Origin: Hymenobacter metallicola
GTDB lineage: Bacteria > Bacteroidota > Bacteroidia > Cytophagales > Hymenobacteraceae
DNA length: 64,000 bases
Assembly: GCF_004745645.1 (NCBI RefSeq)
Contig: NZ_SRMB01000002.1
Coordinates: 806,001 to 870,000, forward strand
Reading direction: 5' to 3'
Within the stretch, counting starts at the first letter, position 1, and each line of letters starts with the position of its first letter. Below are positions 27,668-36,201 of this stretch, piece after piece. Both the position numbers and the translations under genes were made by a program. Under the pieces are notes generated by a model. It saw nothing but the letters and a program-made list of their open reading frames with translations, was not told where the DNA came from and did not search any database.

Positions 27668-27762
27668 GTAGCGCGAAGCTCCAGCTTCGCAGGTCGTTGC
27701 TCGATATGTTTCCGTTCAACGCTGTACGTTCAACGACGCGCGAAGCTGGAGCTTCACGCTAC
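27668..27762. repeat. Palindromic intergenic repeat upstream of ftsY
   Basis: 23-bp arms with one mismatch (27668-27690, starting GTAGCGCGAAGCTCCAGC, and 27740-27762). Inside are GTCGTTG/CAACGAC arms and two copies of GTTCAACG. The ends GTAGCG...CGCTAC recur at 36202-36280. No gene inside. Probably a dispersed REP- or MITE-like element. Confidence 0.8.
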
Positions 27763-27767
27763 AACGC

Positions 27768-27793
27768 AAAAAAGTCCCACGGCGGCGGGACTT
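27768..27793 (-). terminator. Intrinsic terminator after DUF4295
   Basis: Minus-strand stem AAGTCCC / GGGACTT with loop GCCGCCGT, followed by a T run. It ends the rpmG-DUF4295 transcript before ftsY. Confidence 0.75.
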
Positions 27794-27826
27794 CTTCACT
27801 TCATTCAAAATGCCAGCGGCCTTGAA

Positions 27827-27988
27827 TTACTTCGTGCCGGAAGCAATGTATTCCTGCACTTTGTCAACGGGTACCATCTCCTCGCGGAAGGTGTAAGCGC
27901 CAGTTTTAGGCGACTTTACAGCGCGGATGACTTTTGCCCAGTCTTTGCCGCCTGCTACTTTCAGGGTTGCTACTACTTTCTTAGCCAT
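27827..27988 (-). CDS. DUF4295 small ribosome-linked protein
   Basis: 53 aa, starting MAKKVVATLKVAGGKDW and ending YIASGTK. This tiny gene is found in nearly all Bacteroidota directly after rpmG, as here (7 bases away). It is basic and likely binds the ribosome or rRNA; no function has been proven that I know of. Supported by full-length match of the family pattern (KVAGGKDWAKVIRAVKSPKTGAY, REEMVPVDKV) and by its place. Confidence 0.93.
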   Translation of the reverse strand: MAKKVVATLKVAGGKDWAKVIRAVKSPKTGAYTFREEMVPVDKVQEYIASGTK

Positions 27989-27995
27989 CGCTCAA

Positions 27996-28178
27996 TTACT
28001 TGATTTCCTTGTGGACGGTCATTTTCTTGAGCACGGGGTTGAACTTCTTCAACTCAACACGCTCAGGCGTATTCTTACGGTTCTTCGTGGTAATGTAGCG
28101 CGAGGTGCCCGGCATACCCGAGTTCTTGTGCTCGGTGCACTCCAGGATTACCTGCACCCGGTTTCCTTTCTTAGCCAT
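27996..28178 (-). CDS. rpmG: 50S ribosomal protein L33
   Basis: 60 aa, full length. [43 protein letters not shown]. Only one Cys remains, so this is the zinc-free form. It is co-transcribed with DUF4295. In most Bacteroidota rpmB lies immediately upstream; here rpmB is 1.9 kb away with an aminopeptidase gene between. Confidence 0.97.
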   Translation of the reverse strand: MAKKGNRVQVILECTEHKNSGMPGTSRYITTKNRKNTPERVELKKFNPVLKKMTVHKEIK

Positions 28179-28207
28179 CTCGACTTGGGGTTTTGGATTA
28201 AGGACTG

Positions 28208-28238
28208 CAAAGGTACAAGTGTTTTCGGAATTGTCAAA
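28208..28238 (-). promoter_or_regulatory. Promoter of rpmG-DUF4295
   Basis: On the minus strand: TTTG (28235-28238), a 19-base spacer, TACCTTTG (28208-28215). Both boxes match the Bacteroidota housekeeping promoter perfectly, 30 bases before the rpmG ATG. This is the best promoter in the window. Confidence 0.8.
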
Positions 28239-28357
28239 TGGTCAGCCGAATAGTAGCATAGATTTTTCCAATTTTAGCGCAGAGGGTGTTACCATTTGCC
28301 GCTACAAAGCGAAAAAACCTGTGCTGCTCTGCTTGCGAGGCCCTTGCAGCGGCTTAA

Positions 28358-30019
28358 CTATTTTAGGTTGGGCAGTTTAAAATTATCCAGGGCACTGGAC
28401 TTAGCCATCAACGATTCGATGTCGGCTACCGTGCGCGGAGCACCGGCCGACAGATTCTCGTAGCCGGTTTTGGTAATCAGGATGTCGTCTTCGATTCGCA
28501 CACCAATGTTCCACCATTTGGGGTCACAGGGGCTATTGGCCGGAATGTAGATGCCAGGCTCAACGGTGATAACCACGCCGGGCTGCAGGGGCTGGTAGGT
28601 GCCCCGGTCGTGCACATCGAGGCCCAGGTAGTGGGACGTGCCGTGGGTGAAATACTTGCGTACTTCGGTTGCGTCCTTAATTAACCCCAACTTGAGCAGA
28701 CCATCGGTAATAACCTGCAGGGCCGCCTTGTGGGGCGCCTGAAACTCGCTGCCGGGCTTGCACTCCTTGAAAGCGGCATCCTGGGCCGCCAGCACCAGCT
28801 CGTAAATCTGGCGCTGGGCCGGCGAGAATTTGCCGCTAGGCGGGGCCGTGCGGGTCACGTCGGCGGAGTAGCCGTGGTATTCGGCGCCGCAGTCCATCAA
28901 GATCAGGTCGTTGCCCAGGCGGGGCTTGTCGTTGGTTTCGTAGTGCAGAATGCAGCCATTGGCCCCGGCCCCGACAATGCTGGGGTAGCCTTCAAACTCG
29001 GCGCCGTAAGTGCGGTATACATACTCATGAATGCCCTGCACGGCGTTTTCCGACATATCGGGCCGCAGGGCTTTCATTACTTCCTGCTGCCCCGTCGTCG
29101 AAATCTGAATAGCGCGGCGCAACAGCTTTATTTCCTCCGGCGTCTTGATTTCACGCATGCCGTCCAGCACTGAGCCCAGGGTCGACCCGTCGTAGCGGCC
29201 GGCGGCGGCTTTATTCGCAATGGCCTTTTGCCGGTCGGCATCGGTAGTAGCCTGCCGATACGCCTGGATATAGGGGTCGGCGGCCACGGCGGGCTGGGCC
29301 TTGCTCTGCATTTCCAGGTAGGGCAGCAGATTAGCCGAGTTGGTGGCGCCGTAACGCTGAATCAGGCTGCGCAGCTCCCCTACCGCCGGGTTGTAATCGG
29401 CGGGCACCCCAGCCTGCCGACGGAAGTCGGCCACGAGGTTGTAGAGGTCGGCCGGGTCGCGGGTATCGTCGCGCACGTCGGTGGGCAGATCCAGGAACAG
29501 CACTTGGCTAAAGTCGGCCCACTTGATGCCCGCTTCCGGGAAGGCTTTATTATCGGCCGTATACTGGAGCTGGAGCTGCTGCTTGGCCCCATCGGAGCCC
29601 ATACGGCGCCCGGTCCAGGACTCGCGCTGCGGGTCCCGGGGCTGCGTGAATAAAGCTTCCGTAATCCCGCTCTGTCCCCCAATGGTTTGGGGCTCTTTGA
29701 AGAGGACTAGCACGGCATGGGGCTCGGTGTAGCCGGTCAGGTAGTAGAAATCCGGATTCTGATGGTAGATAAAGTCAACGTCATTGGCCCGGTTGCGGAC
29801 GGGAGCCGCAAAAAAAACGGCAACGGAGCGAGCCGGCAGCGCTTGGCGCAGCAGCTCTCTCCGTTGCCGGTGAAATGCGGGTTCTAAAAAATCAGTGGGA
29901 CGTTCGGCAGCGGCAGTGCGCTGGGCGCGAACTTCCGACGAGAGGCCAGCCAATGAAACCGTCGTTAAGGCGACAGTTAAAAGGACCCGGGGCGTTTTAA
30001 ACAGAAGAGAGTAGAACAT
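28358..30019 (-). CDS. Exported aminopeptidase P family protein (Xaa-Pro aminopeptidase)
   Basis: 553 aa from ATG 30019 (a TTG at 30028 precedes it). Signal peptide ending SSEVRAQ. N-terminal creatinase-like domain (HQNPDFYYLTGYTEPHAVLVLF), then the C-terminal pita-bread metalloprotease domain. The five metal ligands are visible: the Asp of LMDCGAEY, the Asp of YSADVTRT, the His of THGTSHYLGLDVHD, the Glu of TVEPGIY and the Glu of RIEDDIL. It removes residues before proline, here in the periplasm or outside. It lies between rpmB and rpmG, genes that are usually adjacent, which suggests an insertion. Confidence 0.93.
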   Translation of the reverse strand: MFYSLLFKTPRVLLTVALTTVSLAGLSSEVRAQRTAAAERPTDFLEPAFHRQRRELLRQALPARSVAVFFAAPVRNRANDVDFIYHQNPDFYYLTGYTEPHAVLVLFKEPQTIGGQSGITEALFTQPRDPQRESWTGRRMGSDGAKQQLQLQYTADNKAFPEAGIKWADFSQVLFLDLPTDVRDDTRDPADLYNLVADFRRQAGVPADYNPAVGELRSLIQRYGATNSANLLPYLEMQSKAQPAVAADPYIQAYRQATTDADRQKAIANKAAAGRYDGSTLGSVLDGMREIKTPEEIKLLRRAIQISTTGQQEVMKALRPDMSENAVQGIHEYVYRTYGAEFEGYPSIVGAGANGCILHYETNDKPRLGNDLILMDCGAEYHGYSADVTRTAPPSGKFSPAQRQIYELVLAAQDAAFKECKPGSEFQAPHKAALQVITDGLLKLGLIKDATEVRKYFTHGTSHYLGLDVHDRGTYQPLQPGVVITVEPGIYIPANSPCDPKWWNIGVRIEDDILITKTGYENLSAGAPRTVADIESLMAKSSALDNFKLPNLK

Positions 30020-30113
30020 ATGGCACAAAGACTATGAAATGCCCAACACGTTGCGTGCGGGGTCAATTCAGCGTAATTGGCCGTAAGTTACTACTCCAGG
30101 CTTCCGAAAAAAC

Positions 30114-30353
30114 CTAGTAAACGATGAAGCCCTGCTCTTTGGCCTTCTTCAGGACCGACATGATGCCGTTCTTGTTGATGGTCCGGATGGTGCTGGTAGC
30201 TACTTTCAACGTTACCCAAGCATCCTCTTCCGGGATGTAGAAGCGCTTCTTCTGCAGGTTCGGGTAGAACTTGCGCTTGGTTTTGTTGTTGGCGTGCGAA
30301 ACGTTGTTGCCTACGCGGGTACGCTTGCCGGTCAGATCACAAACTCGTGCCAT
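30114..30353 (-). CDS. rpmB: 50S ribosomal protein L28
   Basis: 79 aa, full length: MARVCDLTGKRTRVGNNVSHANNKTKRKFYPNLQ, KKRFYIPEEDAWVTLKV, STIRTINKNGIMSVLKKAKEQGF. A GATATTTG box about 45 bases upstream is one base from the -7 consensus. Separated from its usual partner rpmG by the aminopeptidase gene. Confidence 0.97.
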   Translation of the reverse strand: MARVCDLTGKRTRVGNNVSHANNKTKRKFYPNLQKKRFYIPEEDAWVTLKVATSTIRTINKNGIMSVLKKAKEQGFIVY

Positions 30354-30450
30354 GATATCGAGGGACTTAGAGGTTTCAATGCTGGAAAAAGGGACGCAAA
30401 TATCGGTATTTGTACGACAGTAACAAACCGGGATGCTGAAAAATAAGCGG

Positions 30451-30633
30451 TTAGCCTTGGGAAGCCGGGCCTTGCGTAGTCGTGGTGGCCTTTGAAAAAC
30501 CCCACGGGCAGTGCCGGCAACCGCTTTTACAGCAGAATCCGCGCCGCCGATGATACTGCTCAGTAAATACCATAAAACCTTCTGGGGTCAGATAATAATC
30601 CCCTGGCTGCAGGGGCTGGGGTTTCAGTGCCAT
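30451..30633 (-). CDS. DUF5522 domain-containing small protein
   Basis: 60 aa from ATG 30633 (MALKPQPLQPGDYYLTPEG); the frame is open upstream, but conservation begins here. The core GDYYLTPEGFMVFTEQYH followed by RRRGFCCKSGCRHCPWGF is the DUF5522 signature. The four cysteines CC-x3-C-x2-C suggest a metal or iron-sulfur site. Widespread in Bacteroidota and proteobacteria; function unknown. Lies upstream of rpmB on the same strand. Confidence 0.88.
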   Translation of the reverse strand: MALKPQPLQPGDYYLTPEGFMVFTEQYHRRRGFCCKSGCRHCPWGFSKATTTTQGPASQG

Positions 30634-30801
30634 AGCTGGGCAAGGTACCAGAAAATGAGGAGTTGCCAGATTGACGAAGCAAGCACTGCTCAACCTTGCT
30701 ATAACCATTCTCATTATTATTTATATTTTATTTATAAAAACTAGTCCTTATTTTAGCTGGCTCACCGGGGAAGAAACTGTTTTGCCGAGCGTACCCAGCC
30801 T

Positions 30802-31944
30802 ATGGAAACGAAAAAATACGACTATATCGATGCGCTGCGGGGAGTAGCAGTCTTGGCGGTGTTGCTGGTGCATTGCGCCTTGTTTGGTACCAATACGCCC
30901 AATCATCCTTTGTTTGCCGCAGTAGTGCAACAAGGAGCCCGTGGGGTCCAATTATTCTACGTGCTGAGTGCTCTGACGCTGTATTTGTCGATGGGCAGCC
31001 GGGCCCGGCAGGAACAGCACCCGACCCTGAACTTCTTTCTGCGGCGTTTTTTTCGGATTGCGCCCCTGTTCTACTGCGCTATCCTGTACTACTTATGGCA
31101 GGATGGCTGGGGGCCCCGCGCCTGGCTGGGCGACGCGCCGGCCGTGACTCTGCCACAAGTGCTGTCGACGATGAGCTTCAGCAACGGCTGGAACCCGCGC
31201 TGGATTAATAGTATTGTGCCCGGCGGCTGGTCGATAGCCGTGGAAATGAGCTTTTATCTGATTCTGCCCCTGGTTTTTCTGTGGGTCAACTCGCTGCAGC
31301 GGGCCGTGTGGCTCGTGGCCCTTACCACGCTGGGAGCGGTGGCCTTCGTGCTGTGGTTTGGCCGCCACCCCCTGATTCCGGAGGCCAGCCTGTGGGCCGA
31401 CTTCCTGTTTCTGGCCTTCCCTACCCAGCTGCCCATATTTGCCATGGGCATCGTGCTGTTCTTCCTGCTGCGCACTCCGCAAGCCGACCCGCTTTCATCG
31501 GCCCCTAGCCGGGCCTGGCTGCTGCTCCTGACTGTGGGCCTGCTGGTAGCCCGCCTGCTTTTCGGCGACCTGGTACCCAACTACCTGTGCTTCGGGGTAG
31601 TTTTTGTGCTGCTTACCTATGCTCTTTCTTTGTACCCGATACGCCTGCTGGTCAACCCCTTGACTATCTATGCCGGCAAAATCAGCTACAGCATGTACCT
31701 GACGCATTTTGCCGTGCTGCACCTGATGACCCACTTGCACCTTACCGACTTTATTATGCAACCGGGCCTGAGCCCGGGCCTGCTGAACTACGCGCTGCGC
31801 TACCTGACGCTACTCGGGCTAGACCTATTGGTTGCTACGACCACCTACCATCTTATTGAAAAGCCGGGCATGGCCCTGGGCAAGCGGCTGATTGCTAGCC
31901 TGGAGAAGCCCCAGCCCACAAGCCTGGTTACGGCGGCGGGCTAG
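30802..31944 (+). CDS. Acyltransferase 3 (OafA/YrhL-type) membrane protein
   Basis: 380 aa, about ten membrane segments. Starts KYDYIDALRGVAVLAVLLVHCALFG (the RG and the catalytic His of the family), GARGVQLFYVLSALTLYLS, RRFFRIAPLFYCAI, WSIAVEMSFYLILPLVF, and KISYSMYLTHFAVLHL near the C-terminus. Such enzymes transfer acetyl or other acyl groups to cell-surface glycans. No sugar genes flank it, so the acceptor is unknown. The upstream gap is AT-rich (about 30715-30770). Confidence 0.93.
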   Translation: METKKYDYIDALRGVAVLAVLLVHCALFGTNTPNHPLFAAVVQQGARGVQLFYVLSALTLYLSMGSRARQEQHPTLNFFLRRFFRIAPLFYCAILYYLWQDGWGPRAWLGDAPAVTLPQVLSTMSFSNGWNPRWINSIVPGGWSIAVEMSFYLILPLVFLWVNSLQRAVWLVALTTLGAVAFVLWFGRHPLIPEASLWADFLFLAFPTQLPIFAMGIVLFFLLRTPQADPLSSAPSRAWLLLLTVGLLVARLLFGDLVPNYLCFGVVFVLLTYALSLYPIRLLVNPLTIYAGKISYSMYLTHFAVLHLMTHLHLTDFIMQPGLSPGLLNYALRYLTLLGLDLLVATTTYHLIEKPGMALGKRLIASLEKPQPTSLVTAAG

Positions 31945-32021
31945 GAGTAGCGGCCCTATCCAAGCACGAGCTTTTCCGTACCTTTCAACCAGTCCCGCAA
32001 TGCATTACCGGGTCACCTGCC

Positions 32022-32522
32022 ATGTTGCTACGTCACTGCCCCCACCTGTTGCTTCTGTTGTGTGCTGGCCTTGCCCTGCCCGCTGGGGCGCAGCAACTCG
32101 CGGCCGACAAGCCCACGGCTGAAACCGGTTCGGTGAGTCCGCAGCAGTCCATGGTGCTGTTCGACCAACTCATTGCCAAGCCGATGAAAGAAGCCCTGCG
32201 CACCCTGCCGCAGGCCCGCAAACGGTACCAGGCCGGCTTGAAGCCGGGGGAAACCTTCTACCTGACGACCCGGGTGATTGATGCCGACGGCACGTTTGAG
32301 CAGGTCTTTGTGCAGGTGCTGCAGTGGGAAGACGCCTACGTGCAGGGTACCATTGCCAACACCTTGCAAACCGTGCGCAGCTACACCACGGGCCAGACGC
32401 TGGAATTCACCACCAGCGCCGTCTACGACTGGACCATCGTGCGGGCCGACGGCTCGGAGGAAGGCAACTACGTGGGCAAGTTTCTGGACATTCAGAGTCG
32501 GCTGGACCGGCTGGGAGAGTAA
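32022..32522 (+). CDS. Exported DUF2314-like protein
   Basis: 166 aa with a signal peptide (LLLLLCAGLALPAGAQ). The mature part has ALRTLPQARKRYQAGLKPGETFYLTTRVIDADGTFEQVFVQVLQWEDAYVQGTI, the pattern of DUF2314 (a residue stretch that handles cargo in type III-like immunity proteins, otherwise unknown), and ends in VYDWTIVRADGSEEGNYVGKFLD. Assignment by motif only. Convergent with the LEA-type gene 16 bases away. Confidence 0.75.
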   Translation: MLLRHCPHLLLLLCAGLALPAGAQQLAADKPTAETGSVSPQQSMVLFDQLIAKPMKEALRTLPQARKRYQAGLKPGETFYLTTRVIDADGTFEQVFVQVLQWEDAYVQGTIANTLQTVRSYTTGQTLEFTTSAVYDWTIVRADGSEEGNYVGKFLDIQSRLDRLGE

Positions 32523-32538
32523 AAGCCGGAACGGTAGC

Positions 32539-33462
32539 TTATTCCCCGCTCTTAGGAATGTTCTTTAAATCCTGCAGACTGCCGTTGCTGGCGAAATTCA
32601 TGGTCATGTCTTTGGGATTGTGCTTACCGGCCGCCACTACCACGTGTCCATCCAGGGTGTAGGGCGTTTTTTCGGCTTTAAACAAGGTTTTGAAGGCAAC
32701 TTTAGGCATGCCCTTGGGCTCGAAACGCACCCGAATCGGCATCATCTCGGTGCCTTTCTTGCGAAACGACACATCCTTTTCCTCCACGCCCTGCACCTGC
32801 ATATCGTCGCTGATGCGGAAGTCGTACTTCACCTGCCGAATGGTGAAGGGAAACGGGTTGTAGTTGGTAATCTTGAGGTTGACCACGGCTTCTCCATTTT
32901 TCAGACCCAAGTGCTCCACGTCGATGTCGGCCACTTCGATTCTGGGCATTTTGGGCACGTAGATACGCTTGGTAACTTCCACTGGAATCTTCTTGGAGCC
33001 AGCAATGGGCAAGGTCGTGAAGAGCGTCATGACCATCTGCACGTCGACGCAATCCTGCTGGCTGGTCTTGATCTTGTCTTTGATCTTGCCTAAATCCATC
33101 GACACGGGCACGCTCAGATGGCTTATCCCCTTGCCTTTCAGCACGGTGGCCTGGTCTTTAGCGCCGTGGGCCAGCTCCGTGCCATCCACTTTGGTCACGT
33201 AGCTGAAGCTGTCGACTTGGAGGGTAATGGGCATCTGGTTGCGCAAATCCACTTTCATGTGAGCCTTCACTTCGTCGGGCGTGATGTTGCCGACGGTCAT
33301 GGTGGCGTTTTCCAGGGTGGGCAGCAGTTCCTGGCCCTTGTCGGCCAAGACTTCCTGGCCTTTGTCGGAGCGGAAATACAGATACGCGCCGGTGCCTACC
33401 AGCACCAGCAGCACCAGAATCCAGAGGCCGGGGTGGCGGCGGGAAGAGGAGTTCGTAGTCAT
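32539..33462 (-). CDS. LEA type 2 (WHy-like) domain membrane-anchored protein
   Basis: 307 aa from ATG 33462 (MTTNSSSRRHPGLWILVLLVLVG); the frame is open to 33609 but that part lacks an ATG-led signal. One N-terminal membrane anchor (about residues 12-28), then two beta-sandwich-like regions. The second (IEVADIDVEHLGLKNGEAVVNLKITNYNPFPFTIRQVKYDF) is the LEA-14/WHy pattern found in desiccation-related proteins. It probably faces the periplasm. Function not established in bacteria. Confidence 0.8.
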   Translation of the reverse strand: MTTNSSSRRHPGLWILVLLVLVGTGAYLYFRSDKGQEVLADKGQELLPTLENATMTVGNITPDEVKAHMKVDLRNQMPITLQVDSFSYVTKVDGTELAHGAKDQATVLKGKGISHLSVPVSMDLGKIKDKIKTSQQDCVDVQMVMTLFTTLPIAGSKKIPVEVTKRIYVPKMPRIEVADIDVEHLGLKNGEAVVNLKITNYNPFPFTIRQVKYDFRISDDMQVQGVEEKDVSFRKKGTEMMPIRVRFEPKGMPKVAFKTLFKAEKTPYTLDGHVVVAAGKHNPKDMTMNFASNGSLQDLKNIPKSGE

Positions 33463-33618
33463 CAGAAGAAGAATAAAGGATGAAACACCGCACTTGAAGC
33501 TCAACAATAACTTATTGAAATTCAACCACATACATTTTAACCTTACGTGTTTCGCCCCCTGTCTTGTTATTGTCCAGCTGCCCGTTTCAGCTCCGCCAAC
33601 GCCTTGCAAGCTTTTGCG

Positions 33619-33626
33619 TAGTTTTG
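33619..33626 (+). promoter_or_regulatory. -7 promoter box of the ornithine aminotransferase gene
   Basis: TAGTTTTG, exact match to TAnnTTTG, 40 bases before the ATG at 33667. No clear -33 partner. Confidence 0.5.
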
Positions 33627-33666
33627 GGCTAGCTGAACTCGTTTATTGGCCTAACTCCCACCCACT

Positions 33667-34923
33667 ATGCACGCTACCCCCACCCCAACCGCCCCCACTA
33701 CCAGCCGCAGCCAGGAGCTGATGGCCCTGGAAGACCGTTATGGCGCCCACAACTACCACCCGCTGCCCGTGGTGCTGAGCCGGGGCGAAGGCGTGCACGT
33801 GTGGGACGTAGACGGCAAGCACTACTTCGACTTCTTGTCGGCCTATTCGGCTGTAAATCAAGGGCATTGCCACCCCCGCATTGTGGGCGCTATGGTAGAA
33901 CAGGCCCAGAAGCTGACCCTGACTTCGCGCGCCTTTTTCAACGACCAGCTCGGCCCGGCCGAAAAGCAACTGTGCGAGCTGTTTGGCTACGACAAGGCCC
34001 TGCTGATGAACTCCGGCGCCGAAGCCGTGGAAACCGCCCTAAAGCTGGCCCGCAAGTGGGGCTACCAGGAAAAAGGCATTGCCCCCAACCAGGCCCGCAT
34101 CCTGGTGGCGGAGCACAACTTCCACGGCCGCACCACCGGTATCATTTCCTTCAGCACCGACGCCGACAGCACCGGCGGCTTCGGGCCCTATATGCCTGGC
34201 TACCAGGTGGTCCCCTACAACGACCTGACCGCCCTGGAAGAAGCCCTACGAGACCCGCACATCTGCGGCTTTCTGGTGGAGCCGATTCAGGGCGAAGCCG
34301 GGGTAATGGTGCCTGCCGACGGCTACCTGGCCCACGCCCACGCCCTGTGCAAACAACACAACGTGCTCTTCATTGCCGACGAAATTCAGACCGGCCTGGG
34401 CCGCACGGGCGAGCTGCTGGCCGTGTGCTACGAAGGCGTGCACGCCGACATTCTGATCCTGGGCAAGGCCTTATCGGGTGGTACCATGCCGGTATCGGCG
34501 GTGCTGGCTTCCGACCAGATCATGCTCACGATTCAACCCGGTCAGCACGGCTCCACGTTTGGCGGCAACCCGCTGGCCTGCGTGGTGCTGCGCGCCGCCC
34601 TCGACGTCTTGCACGACGAGCACCTGATCAGCAATTCGAAAGCCCAGGGCGAAGTGTTCCGCGAAAGGATGCGCCGCGTGATGGCCAAGCGCCCCGAAGT
34701 GGTGGAACTGGTGCGCGGCAAGGGTTTGCTCAACGCGGTGGTTATCCGGCCCACGGCCGACGGCCGCACTGCCTGGGACGTGTGCGTGAGCCTGATGGAG
34801 CGGGGCTTGCTGGCCAAGCCCACCCACGGCGACATCATCCGCTTTGCCCCGCCCCTGGTCATCACCGAGGAGCAGATGCACGAGGCCTGCGACATTATTG
34901 AAGAGGTAATTCTGGCCTTTTAA
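33667..34923 (+). CDS. rocD: Ornithine--oxo-acid aminotransferase
   Basis: 418 aa class-III PLP aminotransferase. Landmarks: [90 protein letters not shown] (Asp238), [17 protein letters not shown] (PLP Lys267). The [12 protein letters not shown] and KGxxPNQARI-like features are those of ornithine aminotransferase rather than acetylornithine aminotransferase. It converts ornithine and 2-oxoglutarate to glutamate semialdehyde and glutamate. Single gene ended by a strong terminator. Confidence 0.95.
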   Translation: MHATPTPTAPTTSRSQELMALEDRYGAHNYHPLPVVLSRGEGVHVWDVDGKHYFDFLSAYSAVNQGHCHPRIVGAMVEQAQKLTLTSRAFFNDQLGPAEKQLCELFGYDKALLMNSGAEAVETALKLARKWGYQEKGIAPNQARILVAEHNFHGRTTGIISFSTDADSTGGFGPYMPGYQVVPYNDLTALEEALRDPHICGFLVEPIQGEAGVMVPADGYLAHAHALCKQHNVLFIADEIQTGLGRTGELLAVCYEGVHADILILGKALSGGTMPVSAVLASDQIMLTIQPGQHGSTFGGNPLACVVLRAALDVLHDEHLISNSKAQGEVFRERMRRVMAKRPEVVELVRGKGLLNAVVIRPTADGRTAWDVCVSLMERGLLAKPTHGDIIRFAPPLVITEEQMHEACDIIEEVILAF

Positions 34924-34943
34924 GGCGCCAGCTGCATTTTACC

Positions 34944-34978
34944 AAAAGCGGGCTTTCCAGTGTGGAAAGCCCGCTTTT
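34944..34978 (+). terminator. Intrinsic terminator after rocD
   Basis: 16-bp perfect stem (AAAAGCGGGCTTTCCA and complement), 3-base loop, then T6. Confidence 0.92.
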
Positions 34979-35215
34979 TTTACGGCTCAGCCAATGTGTG
35001 ACTTGCCGGCTACGCATCAATTAAGATTGGCGGGGGCCAAGGCGAAAGAAATGCTAACGGGCCAGACGCCGACGCGCATATGCCAGCAGGCTACCAACGG
35101 GCTAGAGCAAACGGCCAACCGCGCGCCGGATAGCCAGGTCGGAAAATAGCAGGCCGAGTGAATAGCGGAGCCTTTTCATTCCCCCAACCTCGTTTTAAGC
35201 TTTTCCCGTAAGCTG
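34979..35215. other. Intergenic stretch, no gene seen
   Basis: Between the rocD terminator and the hairpin before 35257 no reading frame of note, repeat or RNA motif is visible. The sequence changes from mixed composition to a pyrimidine-rich stretch (about 35172-35210) near the following gene. Confidence 0.5.
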
Positions 35216-35252
35216 AGCGGACTGCCTTATCTTGGCGGTCCGCTTATTTTTT
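35216..35252 (+). promoter_or_regulatory. Terminator-like hairpin directly before the lipoprotein gene at 35257
   Basis: An 11-bp stem with one G-T pair (AGCGGACTGCC / GGCGGTCCGCT), loop TTATCTT, then TATTTTTTG. It ends 4 bases before the ATG. The loop contains a promoter-like TATCTTGG that overlaps the stem, so either it is an attenuator, or a stray terminator for rocD readthrough with the promoter built into it. Confidence 0.55.
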
Positions 35253-35256
35253 GTCC

Positions 35257-35793
35257 ATGCCCGTATTTTCCGCAAGCCGCGTATTTCTGGTTTCTATCAT
35301 TCTGCTAGCGGGCTGCCGCAGTGAAAAAATTGCTTTTCAGTTTCAGCCACCCGCCCCGGCCGTTGCCCCCACTACTCCCGCGGAAGCTCCAGCTACTCGG
35401 GCACTAGCTCCGAGGGCACCGACAACTCCTCACTCAGCGCCAGCTACGCCACCTCAGCGGCAGACCAGTCGGATTAGCCGGCCCGTGGCCCTGAGCCGAG
35501 CCCACCTTTCCCGGCCTCTACGGCAGCAGGCCCGGTCGGAAGCTCAGCGCGTGCGGGCCTGGCAAAAGGCGCGTACGCCGGGCCGAACGGCTGATGGTAC
35601 TGCCGACGTTTTTCACGTGCTCCTGGGCTCCTTACTAATCATTGGGGGTATCATTCTGGGGTTGCTGCTGGGCGGCTGGCTAGGCCTGGGGCTGGGAGCA
35701 GCCGTGGTTATTCTGGGCTACTATTTCCTGGTGATGGGTTTTGGGGGCCCGCACGCCTGGCGGGAAATATTCCAGGAGTTTTTCAACATGTAA
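35257..35793 (+). CDS. Lipoprotein with C-terminal membrane hairpin (paralogue of 36285-36821)
   Basis: 178 aa from ATG 35257. Lipoprotein signal with lipobox LAGC, followed at once by RSEKIAFQFQP. A long linker rich in Pro, Ala and Thr follows, then basic residues (LRQQARSEAQRVRAWQKAR), then two closely spaced hydrophobic stretches (LLGSLLIIGGIILGLLLGGW and LGLGLGAAVVILGYYFLVMGF). The same order and the C-x2-xKxAFQF motif recur in the gene 1 kb downstream. A lipoprotein with extra membrane segments is unusual. Function unknown. Confidence 0.72.
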   Translation: MPVFSASRVFLVSIILLAGCRSEKIAFQFQPPAPAVAPTTPAEAPATRALAPRAPTTPHSAPATPPQRQTSRISRPVALSRAHLSRPLRQQARSEAQRVRAWQKARTPGRTADGTADVFHVLLGSLLIIGGIILGLLLGGWLGLGLGAAVVILGYYFLVMGFGGPHAWREIFQEFFNM

Positions 35794-35847
35794 CTGGGCT
35801 TGGCTCGCTGCTACGAAGTCATTACCTGATAATGGGACCGAAGAAAA

Positions 35848-35881
35848 GGCCCGCGTCCTGTTGCTGAACAGGGCGCGGGCC
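35848..35881. terminator. Terminator between the lipoprotein gene and the 63-aa gene
   Basis: 15-bp stem with one mismatch (GGCCCGCGTCCTGTT / AACAGGGCGCGGGCC), loop GCTG. On the minus strand it is followed by CTTTTC, so it fits the 63-aa gene best. Confidence 0.75.
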
Positions 35882-35909
35882 TCGGCTTTATTACGCTTGC
35901 CTGGGGCGG

Positions 35910-36101
35910 CTAATTATTCTTGCCTTTCTTGGCACCGCCGCTGCGCCCTTCTGCGCTGGGCACGTTTTCGCCGCGGGTGTTGGTAGCATCACCGGCTACG
36001 GGGCCTTCGTGGGGGCCGCTGAGCTGACCGGCTACGCCGGGAGCTTTTTTACCGGTTTCGCCGCTGTTGGGCGTCTTGGGAGTTTGCTTGCTGTCTTTCA
36101 T
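35910..36101 (-). CDS. Small hydrophilic protein, unknown
   Basis: 63 aa from ATG 36101 (MKDSKQTPKTPNSGETGKK). Very rich in Gly, Lys, Pro, Ser and Asn, no hydrophobic core, so probably unstructured. Ends GGAKKGKNN. A strong terminator follows, which supports a real gene. Such small disordered proteins are frequent in Hymenobacter-like genomes and sometimes stress related. No family recognised. Confidence 0.6.
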   Translation of the reverse strand: MKDSKQTPKTPNSGETGKKAPGVAGQLSGPHEGPVAGDATNTRGENVPSAEGRSGGAKKGKNN

Positions 36102-36201
36102 GGCTTTGAGGTTGGTTGGTAAGAGAGCAGAAGGTGGGGTCACCTACCTCGTTTTACGGCCTATCTGAAATCGGGGACAGGAAAAAATTTGGCAGCTTAT
36201 A

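Noticed and set aside
34979-35215. Small RNA gene between rocD and the lipoprotein
   Set aside because: No promoter-terminator pair or stable fold could be seen apart from the hairpin next to 35257.
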